Of a stretch of 64,000 nucleotides of DNA, positions 51,052 through 62,604 are shown one piece after another. The notes beneath the pieces are model-generated. The model saw nothing but the letters and a program-made list of their open reading frames with translations. It ran no database searches and was not told the DNA's origin. The DNA is from an uncultured Collinsella sp. (GTDB lineage Bacteria; Actinomycetota; Coriobacteriia; Coriobacteriales; Coriobacteriaceae): contig CATZLI010000002.1 in the NCBI GenBank assembly GCA_958421275.1, forward strand, positions 230,208 through 294,207, in the 5' to 3' direction. The position numbers and the translations under genes were made by a program. Numbering within the stretch: the first letter of the stretch is position 1; each line of letters starts with the position of its first letter.

Positions 51052-53931
51052 TTATTGAGCATCAAGTTGAGCCTGACGCTCCCGGTCACGCCTGAGCAAC
51101 GGCGCCAAAAACTTGCCCGTATAACTCTGCGGACAGTCCGCAACCTGCTCCGGTGTGCCCGAAACCACGACGGTTCCGCCGCCGTTACCGCCCTCGGGAC
51201 CCATATCGATCAGGCGGTCGGCAACCTTGATGACATCAAGGTTGTGCTCAATCACCAGCACCGTGTTGCCCGCATCGACCAAGCGCTGCAGCACATCGAG
51301 CAGCTGGCGGACGTCCTCAAAATGAAGACCGGTCGTCGGCTCGTCCAAAATATAGAACGTCTTGCCCGTCTGGCGTCGATGAAGCTCCTTGGCGAGCTTC
51401 ACACGCTGCGCCTCGCCGCCCGAGAGCGTCGTGGCGGGCTGGCCCAGGCTCACGTAGCCTAAGCCTACATCGTACAGCGTCTGGAGCTTGCGCTTAATCT
51501 GCGGGATATTCCCAAAGAAGGCCAGCGCCTCGGTGACGCTCATGTCGAGCACGTCCGAGATGGTCTTGCCACGGTAGGTGACCTCGAGTGTCTCGCGGTT
51601 GTAGCGTTTACCGCCGCAAACTTCGCAGGGAACGTAGATATCGGGAAGGAAGTGCATCTCGATCTTGATCTGCCCGTCGCCCTTGCACGCCTCGCAGCGC
51701 CCGCCACTCACATTAAAGGAGAAACGACCCGGCGAGTAGCCGCGCGCCTTCGACTCCGGCGTACTCGCAAACAGCGCGCGAAGATCATCCCACAGGCCGA
51801 TATAGGTAGCAGGGTTGGAACGCGGCGTGCGGCCAATCGGCGACTGGTCGATATCGATAACCTTATCGATACACTCGATGCCCTCGATTTTTTTATACGG
51901 ACCCACAGGGCGCGTCGAACGGTGAATAGCATTCGTAAGGGCAGGCGCAATGGTGTCGGTAACCAGGGAGCTCTTGCCCGATCCCGACACGCCGGTAACA
52001 ACCGTAAGCGTACCAAACTCGATCTTGGCAGTAACGTTTTTGAGGTTGTTGGCTCGAGCGCCCGTAATTTTAAGGCAGCCGCGACCGGGCTTGCGCCGTT
52101 CATCAGGCACCCGAATCATTCGTTTGCCGGTCAGATAAGCGCCCGTCATCGACTCAGGACACGCCATGATATCAGCAGGCGTTCCCGCCGCGACTACGTG
52201 TCCGCCGTTGACACCGGCGCCGGGCCCCATGTCGATCACGTAGTCGGCGGCACGGATTGTATCCTCGTCGTGTTCGACAACGATAACGGTATTGCCGATA
52301 TCGCGCAGGCGCTCGAGCGTCTTGATCAGGCGCTCGTTGTCACGCTGATGAAGACCGATCGAGGGCTCGTCCAGAATATAGAGCACGCCCATGAGACCCG
52401 CGCCGATCTGCGTTGCCAAGCGAATACGCTGTGCCTCGCCACCGGAAAGCGTCGCCGAGGCGCGATCGAGTGTCAGATAGTCGAGTCCAACATCGACCAG
52501 AAAACGCAGGCGCTCCAGAATTTCCTTGACGATACGGCCGCCGATAAACTGTTGGCGCTCGGTGAGTTCCAGGCCCTCAAAAAACTCGAGCGATTCACGG
52601 CACGACAGGCAACAAACTTCGTAAATGGACTTGCCGCCCACGGTGACGGCGAGCATCTCAGGGCGCAAACGAGCGCCGTGGCAGGTCGAGCACGGCTCCT
52701 CGCGAATGTACTTCTCCAGGCGCGCCTTGGTGTTCTCGTTCGTCGTCTCGGTATAGCGTTCGTACAGGATGTTGCGAACGCCCGAAAACTTGGTATCCCA
52801 CTGGCTGCGACGTCCGTCGAGCTTTTGGTAGTCGACCGAGATCTTCGTATCGCCCAGGCCATCCAAGAATGCACGACGCACGCGAGGGGGCAAGTCCTCC
52901 CACGGCGTATCGGCGCTCACCTTAAAGTGTTTGCAGACCGCAGCAAAAATCTGCGGATAGTAGTTCGAATTGCCAAACAGGCTACCAAAGACTCCGTCGG
53001 CAATGGACTTCGAGGGGTCCTCGATCAGCGCCTCGGCATCAACGGTTTTCTTAAAGCCCAGGCCGTCGCACTCAGGACATGCGCCATAGGGAGCGTTAAA
53101 CGAAAAATCACGCGGCTGAAGATCGTCAATGGAGTGTCCATGCTCCGGGCACGCCAAGGCCAACGAATACTCCAGAAGCTCGCCCTCGGTCCCCTCGGGA
53201 GCATCACGATCGGGCAGCATGTACACGTTTACATTGCCGTGAGCCAGCGCGGTCGCCTGCTCAACAGACTCGGCGATACGGCCAAGAGAGTTCTCACGGA
53301 TCACGATGCGATCGACCACGACCTCGATATCGTGCTTGAACTTCTTGTCCAGATCGATCGGATCGTCGAGCGAGCGCACTTCACCGTCGACACGCACGCG
53401 GCTAAAGCCCTCGGCGCGAAGGTCCTCAAACAGTTTGGTGTACTCGCCTTTTCGCCCGCGCACCACCGGTGCCAGCACAAACGCGCGGCGGCCCTCCCCC
53501 GCCGCCAAGACCTTGTCGGCAACCTGGTCGGTCGTCTGGCGCTCAATGACGCGGCCGCATTCGGGACAGTGCGGGGTGCCCACACGGGCGAACAGCAGGC
53601 GCAGATAGTCATAAATCTCGGTTACGGTGCCAACCGTCGAGCGAGGGTTTTTAGACGTCGTCTTTTGGTCGATCGACACCGCCGGCGAAAGGCCGTCGAT
53701 TGAATCCAAGTCGGGTTTGTCCATCTGGCCCAAGAACTGGCGCGCATAGCTCGAAAGACTCTCGACGTATCGACGCTGGCCCTCGGCATAGATAGTGTCA
53801 AATGCCAGCGAACTCTTGCCCGAGCCAGAAAGACCGGTAATGACCACGAGTTGGTCACGCGGAATGGAAACATCGATATCACGGAGGTTGTGCTCACGAG
53901 CGCCGCGAATAACGATAGAAGAATCAGACAT
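51052..53931 (-). CDS. uvrA: Excinuclease ABC subunit A
   Basis: A 959-residue UvrA, the damage-sensing ABC ATPase of nucleotide excision repair. It has two ABC modules: Walker [14 protein letters not shown] near 30 and [13 protein letters not shown] near 640, each with an LSGGEAQR signature. Zinc modules appear as [20 protein letters not shown] and CEACKG/CEVCGG. The ATG at 53931 has AAGGAGCTTCC upstream. Transcribed alone, ending at a stem-loop. Confidence 0.97.
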   Translation of the reverse strand: MSDSSIVIRGAREHNLRDIDVSIPRDQLVVITGLSGSGKSSLAFDTIYAEGQRRYVESLSSYARQFLGQMDKPDLDSIDGLSPAVSIDQKTTSKNPRSTVGTVTEIYDYLRLLFARVGTPHCPECGRVIERQTTDQVADKVLAAGEGRRAFVLAPVVRGRKGEYTKLFEDLRAEGFSRVRVDGEVRSLDDPIDLDKKFKHDIEVVVDRIVIRENSLGRIAESVEQATALAHGNVNVYMLPDRDAPEGTEGELLEYSLALACPEHGHSIDDLQPRDFSFNAPYGACPECDGLGFKKTVDAEALIEDPSKSIADGVFGSLFGNSNYYPQIFAAVCKHFKVSADTPWEDLPPRVRRAFLDGLGDTKISVDYQKLDGRRSQWDTKFSGVRNILYERYTETTNENTKARLEKYIREEPCSTCHGARLRPEMLAVTVGGKSIYEVCCLSCRESLEFFEGLELTERQQFIGGRIVKEILERLRFLVDVGLDYLTLDRASATLSGGEAQRIRLATQIGAGLMGVLYILDEPSIGLHQRDNERLIKTLERLRDIGNTVIVVEHDEDTIRAADYVIDMGPGAGVNGGHVVAAGTPADIMACPESMTGAYLTGKRMIRVPDERRKPGRGCLKITGARANNLKNVTAKIEFGTLTVVTGVSGSGKSSLVTDTIAPALTNAIHRSTRPVGPYKKIEGIECIDKVIDIDQSPIGRTPRSNPATYIGLWDDLRALFASTPESKARGYSPGRFSFNVSGGRCEACKGDGQIKIEMHFLPDIYVPCEVCGGKRYNRETLEVTYRGKTISDVLDMSVTEALAFFGNIPQIKRKLQTLYDVGLGYVSLGQPATTLSGGEAQRVKLAKELHRRQTGKTFYILDEPTTGLHFEDVRQLLDVLQRLVDAGNTVLVIEHNLDVIKVADRLIDMGPEGGNGGGTVVVSGTPEQVADCPQSYTGKFLAPLLRRDRERQAQLDAQ

Positions 53932-54124
53932 GGAAGCTCCTTGCCTCCTATTGCATCGAATCATACTGTCGATGAGTTTAGCGCACTCGACGCGCACAGA
54001 TGTTCGTAATACAAGATTCGCAGACCTTTAGCTTTGCGTATCGGGCGCTTTGTTTCTCGAAATGCCGTGGAAAGGTTACAGTAATCTAATACTGAACTTA
54101 ATTTGCCGTAACAGAGGAACGTCC

Positions 54125-56278
54125 ATGACCGAAGATATCCCCCTTGAAATCACTTCGAGCGACATGGCCAATCTGCCCATATTCATCGCCGTCCTTATCG
54201 TGGCCATCGTCGTGGTACGTGTATATTTTTCAATCAAACACAATGAAAAGCCGCCCATTGCCCGCGTCTTTTGGTGCGCGACGCTCCTCATCCCGCTCGG
54301 CATGGTAGCTGCATGGATTACGAATCAATTGCTCGTAAATGAGGACAATTCCCTATGGGTCCTTTCTTATTCGGCGCTCGGTGCTACCGCCGTCATACTT
54401 CTTGTCGAGCCCTTGGTTTCGGGACTTATCGACCAAACCGATCTTGCGACGGGAACGGTTGCCTGTATTTGCCGTGACATCCTTGTCATCGCCGCTGTTT
54501 CAGCGCTCTCGTTCGTTTCACTCGAAATTGCCTGTAACGAAACGTTCTATCGCATTCCCGCCAACTCATTCGGGTTTTCCGTCGGGCTGCTCGCGACGGT
54601 TCTGCTCTCCCTTTATTTGCTGGGACAGCGTCATGGAGGCGTCATGGCCCTCGTGCCCGTCGCCTGTTGCATCCTTGGCATTGCCGAGCACTTCGTCATA
54701 ACGTTTAAAGGCGAGGCCATCCTGCCAAGCGATATCTTGGCCCTTGGCACCGCAATGGAAGTGAGCGAGGGATACGAGTTTACCTTTACCGCCGGAATCG
54801 TAACCTCTCTAGCCCTGCTGGAGATTTCCCTAGGGCTTCTTTCGCTTATCCGACCGAGAAAGCTCCGTACGCCCACCCATGTCTTCCCCGCAATCGCCGC
54901 TAACCTCTGCGCTTTTCTGCTAGTGACCGTTGTGGGGCTCTCGGGCTTTTCCAGCATCGACTTGGAGCAGGCGCTGAATTTTGGATTTGACCGTTGGCAG
55001 CCCATCACCACGTATGCGTCTCAGGGTTTTATCACTTCGTTCACCGAAATGGTCAACGAGTTGCCCATTGAGAAGCCCGAAGACTATACGCCCGATGAGG
55101 CGCAGAGCATCGAGCAGGAGCTCGCCGCCACCTACGACAGCACGTATGGCTCGAGCGAGCAGCGCGCGGCGGCCGTTGCCCAGTTCAATGAAATCAAGCC
55201 GACGATTGTTGCCGTCATGAATGAGAGTTTTAGCGACCTTTCGTGCTTTGAGCAGCTCCAGGCGGCCGGGTACACCGGCCCCGCATTCTACAACTCGCTT
55301 CCCGACACACTTGTTCGCGGCACCATGCTCGCTTCGGTCGCCGGTGGCGGAACGGCGAACTCCGAATTCGAATTTTTGACCGGAGCGACAACGGCCTTTG
55401 TCGGATTAGGCAAAATCCCCTATCAGCTATATCAGATGAATGGCGTCAACAGCCTGGCAAAGGACCTTAAGGAGCTTGGGTATACCGCTACCGCTATGCA
55501 CCCGCAAAACCCCGTCAACTACCATCGAGATAAAATCTATCAGCAGCTGGGCTTTGGAGACTTTCTTTCAATCGGCGATTTCGAAGGTGCGCCCTGTTAC
55601 CATGCCGGCGTATGCGACTACGCCACCTACGACAAGATACTCGACCTGCTTAGAACCGACGAAGCCCCGCAGTTCATCTTTGACGTCACGATGCAAAATC
55701 ACGGCGGCTACGACTATGGCACCGTTCCCGCCGAGGAGCTGACAAACTATTGGGTCGAGGGAGCCAGCGAGGGTACCAATAGCGCGCTCAACACCTATCT
55801 TACCTGCATCAACGCATCCGACCGGGACCTCGAGTACTTTATCAACGAGCTCCGCAATATCGGCAGACCGGTTGTCCTTGTCTTTTTTGGCGACCATCAG
55901 CCGAGCGCCGCAACGACTCTCAACGACGAGCTGTACCCTCAGGAAGATACGGCAAGCCACGCTTTCCGTATCTATCAGTCGACATATTTTGTCTGGGCTA
56001 ACTATGAAATCGCCGGCAATACCGAGCTCAACGTCTACGACACCGTCGGGGCAAACGAGGTTGCAGCCATTACCCTTAATAAGATCGGCGCCCCGCTCAC
56101 CGACTATCAAAAGGCTCTGCTTGCAACAAGGTCAGATGTGCCCACCATCAATGTCGCCGGCTACCTTGGTGCCGACGGGCTGCGCTACGACTTGGAATCT
56201 GAAGACAGCCCATACGCCTCGACGATCGACAAGCTGCAGCGCATGCAATACCTCGAGTTCGCCAGCAAAGTTCAGTAA
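54125..56278 (+). CDS. LtaS-like phosphoglycerol transferase (sulfatase fold)
   Basis: A 717-residue membrane enzyme. The N-terminal third has several membrane segments (about 17-290). The C-terminal sulfatase domain has the metal-binding Glu in VAVMNESFSDL, the catalytic Thr in ASVAGGGTANSEFEF, the segment MQNHGGYDYG and VFFGDHQPS. It should transfer glycerol-phosphate from phosphatidylglycerol to a surface glycolipid or polymer. LTA itself is not proven for this lineage. GAGGAACGTCC precedes the ATG at 54125. Confidence 0.87.
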   Translation: MTEDIPLEITSSDMANLPIFIAVLIVAIVVVRVYFSIKHNEKPPIARVFWCATLLIPLGMVAAWITNQLLVNEDNSLWVLSYSALGATAVILLVEPLVSGLIDQTDLATGTVACICRDILVIAAVSALSFVSLEIACNETFYRIPANSFGFSVGLLATVLLSLYLLGQRHGGVMALVPVACCILGIAEHFVITFKGEAILPSDILALGTAMEVSEGYEFTFTAGIVTSLALLEISLGLLSLIRPRKLRTPTHVFPAIAANLCAFLLVTVVGLSGFSSIDLEQALNFGFDRWQPITTYASQGFITSFTEMVNELPIEKPEDYTPDEAQSIEQELAATYDSTYGSSEQRAAAVAQFNEIKPTIVAVMNESFSDLSCFEQLQAAGYTGPAFYNSLPDTLVRGTMLASVAGGGTANSEFEFLTGATTAFVGLGKIPYQLYQMNGVNSLAKDLKELGYTATAMHPQNPVNYHRDKIYQQLGFGDFLSIGDFEGAPCYHAGVCDYATYDKILDLLRTDEAPQFIFDVTMQNHGGYDYGTVPAEELTNYWVEGASEGTNSALNTYLTCINASDRDLEYFINELRNIGRPVVLVFFGDHQPSAATTLNDELYPQEDTASHAFRIYQSTYFVWANYEIAGNTELNVYDTVGANEVAAITLNKIGAPLTDYQKALLATRSDVPTINVAGYLGADGLRYDLESEDSPYASTIDKLQRMQYLEFASKVQ

Positions 56279-56423
56279 GCCCGCCCATTCGCTTGGACCC
56301 ATCGTATTGCAAGCACGCTCGGCCCAAATGCATCGTAAATGACTCCCGCTCGCAAACGAGGGTACAATGACGCTCGTGTCACATCACGGGGCCCCGGCCC
56401 CAACATATACAAAGGAGTCATAC

Positions 56424-57254
56424 ATGGGTTGCGAGCACGCACAGGCCGCCGGCGGACAAACGTCGCCGTCGCAATTTGAGGAGAATACGCTGTCCGAGGT
56501 CAAACGCGTCATCGCCGTGCTTTCCGGCAAGGGCGGTGTCGGCAAGTCGTTTGTCACCGGTGCCATCGCCACCGAGCTTGCCCGTCACGGCCACAAGGTC
56601 GGCGTCCTCGATGCCGACATCACCGGTCCCTCTATCCCCAAGATGTTCGGTATGAGCGGACGCCACGTCCATGCCCTTGGCAACCTCATGCTGCCTGAAA
56701 TCTCCGAGCGCGGCGTCAAGGTCATGAGCTCCAACCTTCTGCTCCAAAACGAGACCGACCCCGTCCTTTGGCGCGGTCCGGTCATCGCAGGCGCCATTAG
56801 GCAGTTCTGGAGCGAGACCTCATGGGGCCCCATCGACTACCTGCTGGTCGACATGCCTCCGGGAACAGGCGACGTCGCTCTCACCGTCTTCCAGTCACTG
56901 CCCGTCGACGGCATCGTCATCGTCACGAGCCCGCAGGATCTGGTCTCGATGATCGTCGCCAAGGCGGTCAACATGGCCGAGAAGATGAACGTCCCCATTC
57001 TGGGCATTGTCGAGAACATGAGCTATATTGAGTGCCCCGACTGCGGCAAGAAGATCGAGGTCTTTGGCAAGAGCAAGCTCCCCGAGGTCGCAGAGCGCTA
57101 TAACCTCGACATCTTGGGCCAGCTTCCCATTAATCCGGCACTCGCCGAGGCCTGCGATAAGGGCGAGGTCGAGACCGCACTGCCCGATGGCATGTTGCCC
57201 AAGGCAGTCTCTGCCGTCGAGGCCATTACCCCGCACGAGACCGACGAGGCCTAA
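56424..57254 (+). CDS. Mrp/NBP35-type P-loop ATPase (ApbC), Fe-S carrier
   Basis: A 276-residue MinD-like ATPase with deviant Walker A GKGGVGKSFVTGA, switch LDADITGPSIPKMFG, Walker B LLVDMPPGTGDVALT and a CxxC in IECPDCGKK that should bind a bridging Fe-S cluster. An N-terminal Cys (MGCEHAQ) is present. It is thought to deliver Fe-S clusters. AAAGGAGTCATAC precedes the ATG. TACAAT at 56363-56368 may be its -10. It ends directly before a GTG-start flavoprotein, so the two are coupled. Confidence 0.9.
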   Translation: MGCEHAQAAGGQTSPSQFEENTLSEVKRVIAVLSGKGGVGKSFVTGAIATELARHGHKVGVLDADITGPSIPKMFGMSGRHVHALGNLMLPEISERGVKVMSSNLLLQNETDPVLWRGPVIAGAIRQFWSETSWGPIDYLLVDMPPGTGDVALTVFQSLPVDGIVIVTSPQDLVSMIVAKAVNMAEKMNVPILGIVENMSYIECPDCGKKIEVFGKSKLPEVAERYNLDILGQLPINPALAEACDKGEVETALPDGMLPKAVSAVEAITPHETDEA

Positions 57255-58526
57255 GTGAACGCGAGCGCCTTCTATGACGTCCTGGTAATCGGCGGCGGGG
57301 CTTCAGGCCTCGCCGCCGCCATTACGGCCGCACGAGCTGGCAAAAGCGTCTGCATCGTTGAGCGCGATGTCGCCTGCGGCCTTAAGCTCCTTGCGACCGG
57401 CAACGGCCGCTGCAACCTCTCCAACGAATCGATTGATCCACAGCGGTATAACCACCCCGCATTCGTTGAATCCGTTATGGGCCCCCGGCCCGAACAAGAG
57501 CTTATGGGTTTCTTCTCCTCGCTGGGCATCATGACAACCTCCGAGGAAGGCCGGCTGTACCCGCGCTCCCTTCGCGCCGAATCGGTGCGCGACGCGCTTC
57601 TCAACGTTTGCGACCGCCTAGGTATCACCTTAATCTGCGGAGCCAACGTTGCCTCGGCGCACAAAGCTTCCGAAGGCTGGACACTCCAAATAGACCGTCC
57701 AGCGCGGGCACTCAAGGCAAAGAAGCACGACGACCGAAAATCGGAGCTCCGCTCGCTTCGGAAAGCGCTCGCCGATGTCCCTCGCAAGAACGAGGCCCTG
57801 GAGGCACATGCCGTAATTATCGCCACGGGCGGCAACCCCACCGGTATCGCCGATACGTTTGGCCTCCCCCTCACCTCGCTGCGCCCCATCCTCTGCCCCG
57901 TATCGGCAACGGTCGTTGGCGATCGGGCGGCACTCAAGACGTTGGATGGTCTGCGCGTCCGCGCCCGCTTGACGCTCACCCGTAACCATAGTGAGCTCTG
58001 GCACGAAGACGGTGAAGTACTGTTTCGAGCCTTCGGCATCTCGGGCGTCGCTGTCTTCAACCTCTCCCGTCGTATCCAGCGCGGTGATACGATCCTGCTC
58101 GACGTTTTCCCCGACCTCTCCAAAGACGAGCTGCTCGATATGCTCAACCGGCGCGTTGAGCTGCTCGGCGGCTTTTCGCCCCGCGATCCCCGTTGGCTCG
58201 ACGGCATGCTCGCCCCGCAACTCTCCCGCGTCGTCTGCACGGCGTTCGAGCAGTGCCATCCAGGCTCCAACGATGTCATCCACCTGGTCTCGATCCTCAA
58301 GCACTTTAAGTTGCTCGTCGAGGGAACAGCCGAGGAGCGCTCGGCGCAGGTCACGCGTGGTGGCGTATCTGTCGAGAGTATCTCAACACCCAGTCTACGC
58401 GCGCGCAGCGTTGTCGACGCCCCGCTTTACGTCTGTGGCGAAGCGCTCGACATCGACGCCGATTGCGGAGGCTTTAACCTTGCGTGGGCATGGCTCTCGG
58501 GCATTCGCGCTGCAAGCAGCCTGTAG
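57255..58526 (+). CDS. YhiN/HI0933-family FAD oxidoreductase
   Basis: A 423-residue flavoprotein with an N-terminal FAD-binding motif (LVIGGGASGLAAAITAARAGKSV), the family motif LKLLATGNGRCNLSN, a second dinucleotide strand near 185 (AVIIATGGNPTG) and the C-terminal DIDADCGGFNLAWAWLSG. Members include BaiN and aminoacetone oxidases, but most are uncharacterised. The GTG start directly follows the Mrp stop (TAAGTG). The protein is cytosolic. Confidence 0.88.
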   Translation: MNASAFYDVLVIGGGASGLAAAITAARAGKSVCIVERDVACGLKLLATGNGRCNLSNESIDPQRYNHPAFVESVMGPRPEQELMGFFSSLGIMTTSEEGRLYPRSLRAESVRDALLNVCDRLGITLICGANVASAHKASEGWTLQIDRPARALKAKKHDDRKSELRSLRKALADVPRKNEALEAHAVIIATGGNPTGIADTFGLPLTSLRPILCPVSATVVGDRAALKTLDGLRVRARLTLTRNHSELWHEDGEVLFRAFGISGVAVFNLSRRIQRGDTILLDVFPDLSKDELLDMLNRRVELLGGFSPRDPRWLDGMLAPQLSRVVCTAFEQCHPGSNDVIHLVSILKHFKLLVEGTAEERSAQVTRGGVSVESISTPSLRARSVVDAPLYVCGEALDIDADCGGFNLAWAWLSGIRAASSL

Positions 58527-58556
58527 CCGCGCAGTCTATAATCAAAAACGCATTCG

Positions 58557-58589
58557 GGCCGTCTGGGATACCGGACGGCCTCTTTCTTG
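58557..58589 (+). terminator. Terminator between the two flavoprotein genes
   Basis: Stem GGCCGTC/GACGGCC (58557-58563 with 58574-58580) and a TCTTTCTT tract. The next ribosome site (TAAGGAG) begins about four bases after it, so it could also act as an attenuator. Confidence 0.7.
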
Positions 58590-58606
58590 CCTCTAAGGAG
58601 ACCTCG

Positions 58607-60247
58607 ATGATCGAAATCACCCAAGTCAACGCTTCGCTCGATGAAGCCGGCGATGAAAATGCCTGCCTCATTGTTGGCAAGCGAGTCGCCAAGCGCGTCC
58701 TACGTTGCAAGGACTCCGAGATCAAGTCCATCGAGCTCCACCGCAAGTCAATCGACGCTCGCAAAAAACGAGACGTCCATTTTATCCTGAGCTTTCGTGT
58801 TGAGCTGACCAGTCCCCACCTCGAGCGAGAAGTGGTCGACAGCGTTTCCGAACGTGACCGCTCGCGCGTACGCGCGATAGAAGACGATGAGCCTTCATTC
58901 CCCTCCCCCATTTCCGACGCATCCAAAGAGCGCCCCGTCGTTGTCGGCGCCGGATGCGCCGGCCTTTTCGCTGCGCTCACGCTCGCCGAAGCAGGTCTTA
59001 AGCCCTTGCTTATCGAGCGCGGCGACCCGGCATTTCGCCGCTCGCAGGCGATCGACCTCTTTCTAAAGGAGCGCATCCTCGACCCCGAGAGCAATATTCA
59101 GTTTGGTCTGGGCGGCGCGGGGACCTTCTCGGACGGCAAGCTCAATACGGGAACAAAAAATCCCGCCCATCGCCTTATCCTCGAAACCTTCGTCGAGGCA
59201 GGTGCGCCCCGCGATATTCTGTGGGATGCCAAGCCGCACATTGGCTCCGACATCCTTCCCACGGTTGTCACCGCTATATCCCAGCGCATCGAGCAGCTCG
59301 GAGGTGTCGTCCGTTATCGAACGAAGCTCGTCGACATTCGCACCGACGCGTCTGGCGCCATCACCGGTATTGATGTCCAATCGTCCCAAGACGCCGCTTA
59401 CGAGCCAATCGAAACAAAGCACCTCATCCTCGCCTGTGGGCATTCTGCTCGCGATATTTTTGAGCTCCTTAAGGACCACAACGTGGCCCTCGCACAAAAG
59501 ACCTTTGCCATGGGCGTTCGCATCGAGCATCCGCAGCGCGACATCGACCGAGCCCAATATGGAGCCTCGGCGGGACATCCTGCCCTCGGAGCAGCCCCCT
59601 ACAAGCTCGTCGCCCATCTTCCCAACGGCCGCAGCGTGTTCTCGTTTTGCATGTGCCCCGGCGGGCAGGTTGTCGCCGCCTCTTCCGAGCAGGGCCACCT
59701 GTGCGTCAACGGCGCCAGCCTCAATGCCCGCGACGGACGCAACGCAAACGCCGCCCTGCTCGTTAACGTCACGCCTGAGGACCTTCCCAACGATGACCCG
59801 CTCGCCGGCATCGAGCTCCAGCGTGCCTGCGAGGCGGCCGCCTATCGCCTGGGCGGTTCCAACTGGAACGCACCGGCACAGCTCGTCGGAGATTTCCTCG
59901 CAGGACGCGTCAGCAAGGCGCCCGGAAAGGTAAAGCCCACCTATCCGCTCGGTGTGACCTGGACGGCAATTGACGAAGCCCTGCCGCAGCATATCGTCGA
60001 GTCGCTCCGCCTGGGACTTCCCCTACTCGGAAAAAAGCTACGAGGCTACGACCGCCCCGATGCCGTTCTTACCGGCGTGGAGACTCGTTCAAGCTCACCG
60101 GTCACTGTCACCCGAGACCGAACGTGCCATGCCGTGTCGACCCTGGGCCTCTACCCTTGTGGTGAGGGAGCTGGATATGCCGGCGGCATCATGAGCGCGG
60201 CCACCGACGGCATCCGTTGTGCCGAAGCCCTGATCGCAGACCTCTAA
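58607..60247 (+). CDS. COG2509-type FAD-dependent dehydrogenase
   Basis: A 546-residue protein. Residues 1-100 form an ferredoxin-like or thumb-like N-terminal domain with the segment VAKRVLRCKDSEIKSIELHRKSIDARKK, usual in this family. An FAD Rossmann motif (VVGAGCAGLFAALTLAEAGLKPLLIERG) follows near 110-135, then GLGGAGTFSDGKLNTGT and a C-terminal GEGAGYAGGIMSAATDG. The reaction is unknown. AAGGAGACCTCG precedes the ATG. It may share a redox function with the upstream flavoprotein. Confidence 0.85.
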   Translation: MIEITQVNASLDEAGDENACLIVGKRVAKRVLRCKDSEIKSIELHRKSIDARKKRDVHFILSFRVELTSPHLEREVVDSVSERDRSRVRAIEDDEPSFPSPISDASKERPVVVGAGCAGLFAALTLAEAGLKPLLIERGDPAFRRSQAIDLFLKERILDPESNIQFGLGGAGTFSDGKLNTGTKNPAHRLILETFVEAGAPRDILWDAKPHIGSDILPTVVTAISQRIEQLGGVVRYRTKLVDIRTDASGAITGIDVQSSQDAAYEPIETKHLILACGHSARDIFELLKDHNVALAQKTFAMGVRIEHPQRDIDRAQYGASAGHPALGAAPYKLVAHLPNGRSVFSFCMCPGGQVVAASSEQGHLCVNGASLNARDGRNANAALLVNVTPEDLPNDDPLAGIELQRACEAAAYRLGGSNWNAPAQLVGDFLAGRVSKAPGKVKPTYPLGVTWTAIDEALPQHIVESLRLGLPLLGKKLRGYDRPDAVLTGVETRSSSPVTVTRDRTCHAVSTLGLYPCGEGAGYAGGIMSAATDGIRCAEALIADL

Positions 60248-60273
60248 CGCACGAATTCCAGCGCGCAAAAGAC

Positions 60274-60309
60274 ACAGGCCCCGAGCTCCACAGGGAACTC
60301 GGGGCCTGT
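60274..60309. terminator. Bidirectional terminator between convergent genes
   Basis: A 12-bp stem (60274-60285 with 60298-60309, arm ACAGGCCCCGAG) between the dehydrogenase (plus) and uvrB (minus) stops. T content is modest on both sides. Confidence 0.75.
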
Positions 60310-60312
60310 TCG

Positions 60313-62553
60313 CTATTTCTTAAACCGTGCACCCTGGCGTTTTCTGCCCGATGCGAACGTGGAACCCTTGCGGGCCTGTGAACGTAAGCGCTCGATCGTC
60401 TCGTCCTCAGACGCGCCCTCGAGCATCGCCCGAATCTGAACGACGGCATCGCGCAGGCGCGCCGCCTCCTCAAAGTCCATGGCGGCAGAAGCGTTACGCA
60501 TATCCTCTTCCATGGTTTCGACAATCCGCACAAGCTCGTCATGCGGCAGTTCTTCCAACTGCTCCGCAAGTGTCTGCTCGGGCGCCACCGTTTCCGGCAC
60601 GCCGCCCTCGCCCGACTCATCGGGCGTATAGAATGCACCATGGCCAAGAGAGTCGCCCTTCGAGCGTCCCTTGGAACCCACGGTTTTTTCGGCCTCGGCA
60701 ATAAAACTTGAGATGTCGTTGATGGCCTTGCGCACCGTCTTGGGCACGATGCCATGCTCTTCGTTATATGCCATCTGAATCTCGCGACGGCGCTGCGTCT
60801 CTTCGATGGCCTCTTTCATCGAATCGGTCACAACGTCCGCATACATGATGACTTCGCCATCGGCGTTACGGGCCGCGCGGCCAATCGTCTGAATCAGCGA
60901 ACGGCGGTTGCGCAAGAAGCCTTCCTTATCGGCATCGAGAATTGCCACCAGTGAGACCTCGGGGAGATCCAAGCCCTCGCGAAGCAGGTTGATGCCAACG
61001 AGGACATCGATCTTGCCCTCGCGCAGCGTTCGCAGGATCTCGACACGGTCCATTGTCGCCGTATCAGAGTGCATGTAATTGACCTTAATGCCCGCGTCGA
61101 GCAGATGGTCGGTCAGGTCCTCGGCCATGCGCTTGGTCAACGTGGTCACCAGCACGCGCTCCTTGCGGGCAACGCGCTCGCGAATCTCGTCCTCAAGATC
61201 GTCAATCTGCCCACGAACCGGACGCACATCGATCTTGGGATCGAGCAGACCGGTCGGACGAATAATCTGCTCAACGTCGTTCTGGCTCACCCGCAGCTCA
61301 TAGTCGCCCGGTGTTGCCGAAACGTAGATGAACTGGGGAATCCTCGCCTCAAACTCATCGAAACGAAGCGGGCGGTTATCGAGCGCCGAGGGCAGGCGAA
61401 AACCGTGTTCCACCAGCGTCACCTTACGCGAGCGGTCACCTTCGTGCATGCCGCGAATCTGCGGCACCGTCACATGGCTCTCATCGATGATGCAGAGCAT
61501 ATCCTTGGGAAAGTAATCGATTAGGGTAAACGGCGGCTCACCCGGTTTGCGACCGTCCAGATGACGCGAGTAGTTCTCGATGCCGTTGCAAAAGCCCATC
61601 GTCTCGAGCATCTCAAGATCATAATCGGTGCGCTGCTGCAGACGCTGCGCCTCGAGCAACTTGTCGGTCGCCTTGAGCTCCGCCACGCGCTTCTCGCACT
61701 CTTCGCTGATTGATTTCAGAGCCGCCTTGACCTTCGGCTTCTCGGTCACGTAGTGCGATGCCGGCCATACGGGGATGGCCTCGTACTCACGAAGCATCTC
61801 ACCGGTGACCTCATCGATCTCGGCAATCAGCTCGACCTCGTCGCCAAAGAACTCAAACCGCAACGGATGCTCAGCATAAGGCGGATACACGTCGACAACA
61901 TCGCCGCGCACGCGGAACGTGCCGCGTGCCAGGTCATAGTCATTGCGATCATATTGAATGTCGATAAGTGCATGGATAAAGTCATCGCGCTCGAGCGGCA
62001 CCTTCTTGTCGACGTTTGGAGCCAGACCCGCATAGTCCTCAGGAGAGCCAATGCCATAGATACACGAGACCGATGCGACAACGATCACATCGCGTCGAGA
62101 GAGCAGTGACGCGGTCGCCTGATGGCGCAGCATCTCGACCTCTTCGTTAATCGAGGAGTCTTTCTCGATATATGTATCGCTTTGCGGCACATACGCCTCG
62201 GGCTGATAGTAGTCGTAGTACGAGACGAAGTAGACCACAGCGTTGTTGGGAAAGAACTCTTTGAGCTCGCTCGCAAGCTGAGCGGCGAGCGTTTTATTCG
62301 GAGCCATGACCAGCGTCGGCTTTCCCAGGGCCTCAATAGTCTTTGCCATCGTGAAGGTCTTGCCCGAACCAGTCACGCCCAGCAAAACCTGATAGCGGTC
62401 TCCGTCCCTCACGCCCTGCACAAGCGACTCAATGGCCTTAGGCTGGGAACCGGCAGGCTCATAGGGAGACACGACCTTAAACGGCACGTCAGAGCCTTCA
62501 ACGCCAAAGCGCTTAAGTTCACCACCAACGCGTTCTACTTCAAATTCCGCCAT
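60313..62553 (-). CDS. uvrB: Excinuclease ABC subunit B
   Basis: A 746-residue UvrB, the helicase-like core of excision repair. Walker [14 protein letters not shown] lies near 65-77 and the beta-hairpin [21 protein letters not shown] near 120. DESH is seen in [12 protein letters not shown], helicase motif VI in QTIGRAARN, and a C-terminal UVR domain ends the protein. A linker of about 60 residues rich in Gly and Glu (from [20 protein letters not shown]) separates helicase and UVR domains and makes it longer than the usual 670. TAGGAG precedes the ATG at 62553. Confidence 0.97.
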   Translation of the reverse strand: MAEFEVERVGGELKRFGVEGSDVPFKVVSPYEPAGSQPKAIESLVQGVRDGDRYQVLLGVTGSGKTFTMAKTIEALGKPTLVMAPNKTLAAQLASELKEFFPNNAVVYFVSYYDYYQPEAYVPQSDTYIEKDSSINEEVEMLRHQATASLLSRRDVIVVASVSCIYGIGSPEDYAGLAPNVDKKVPLERDDFIHALIDIQYDRNDYDLARGTFRVRGDVVDVYPPYAEHPLRFEFFGDEVELIAEIDEVTGEMLREYEAIPVWPASHYVTEKPKVKAALKSISEECEKRVAELKATDKLLEAQRLQQRTDYDLEMLETMGFCNGIENYSRHLDGRKPGEPPFTLIDYFPKDMLCIIDESHVTVPQIRGMHEGDRSRKVTLVEHGFRLPSALDNRPLRFDEFEARIPQFIYVSATPGDYELRVSQNDVEQIIRPTGLLDPKIDVRPVRGQIDDLEDEIRERVARKERVLVTTLTKRMAEDLTDHLLDAGIKVNYMHSDTATMDRVEILRTLREGKIDVLVGINLLREGLDLPEVSLVAILDADKEGFLRNRRSLIQTIGRAARNADGEVIMYADVVTDSMKEAIEETQRRREIQMAYNEEHGIVPKTVRKAINDISSFIAEAEKTVGSKGRSKGDSLGHGAFYTPDESGEGGVPETVAPEQTLAEQLEELPHDELVRIVETMEEDMRNASAAMDFEEAARLRDAVVQIRAMLEGASEDETIERLRSQARKGSTFASGRKRQGARFKK

Positions 62554-62604
62554 GGATACTCCTAACTCATACATCTGCAGTATACGCAGGCGGCAGGCAT
62601 AGTC

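Noticed and set aside
51652..53703. A plus-strand open frame of 683 codons opposite uvrA
   Set aside because: Antisense of uvrA, with no ribosome site or recognisable fold.
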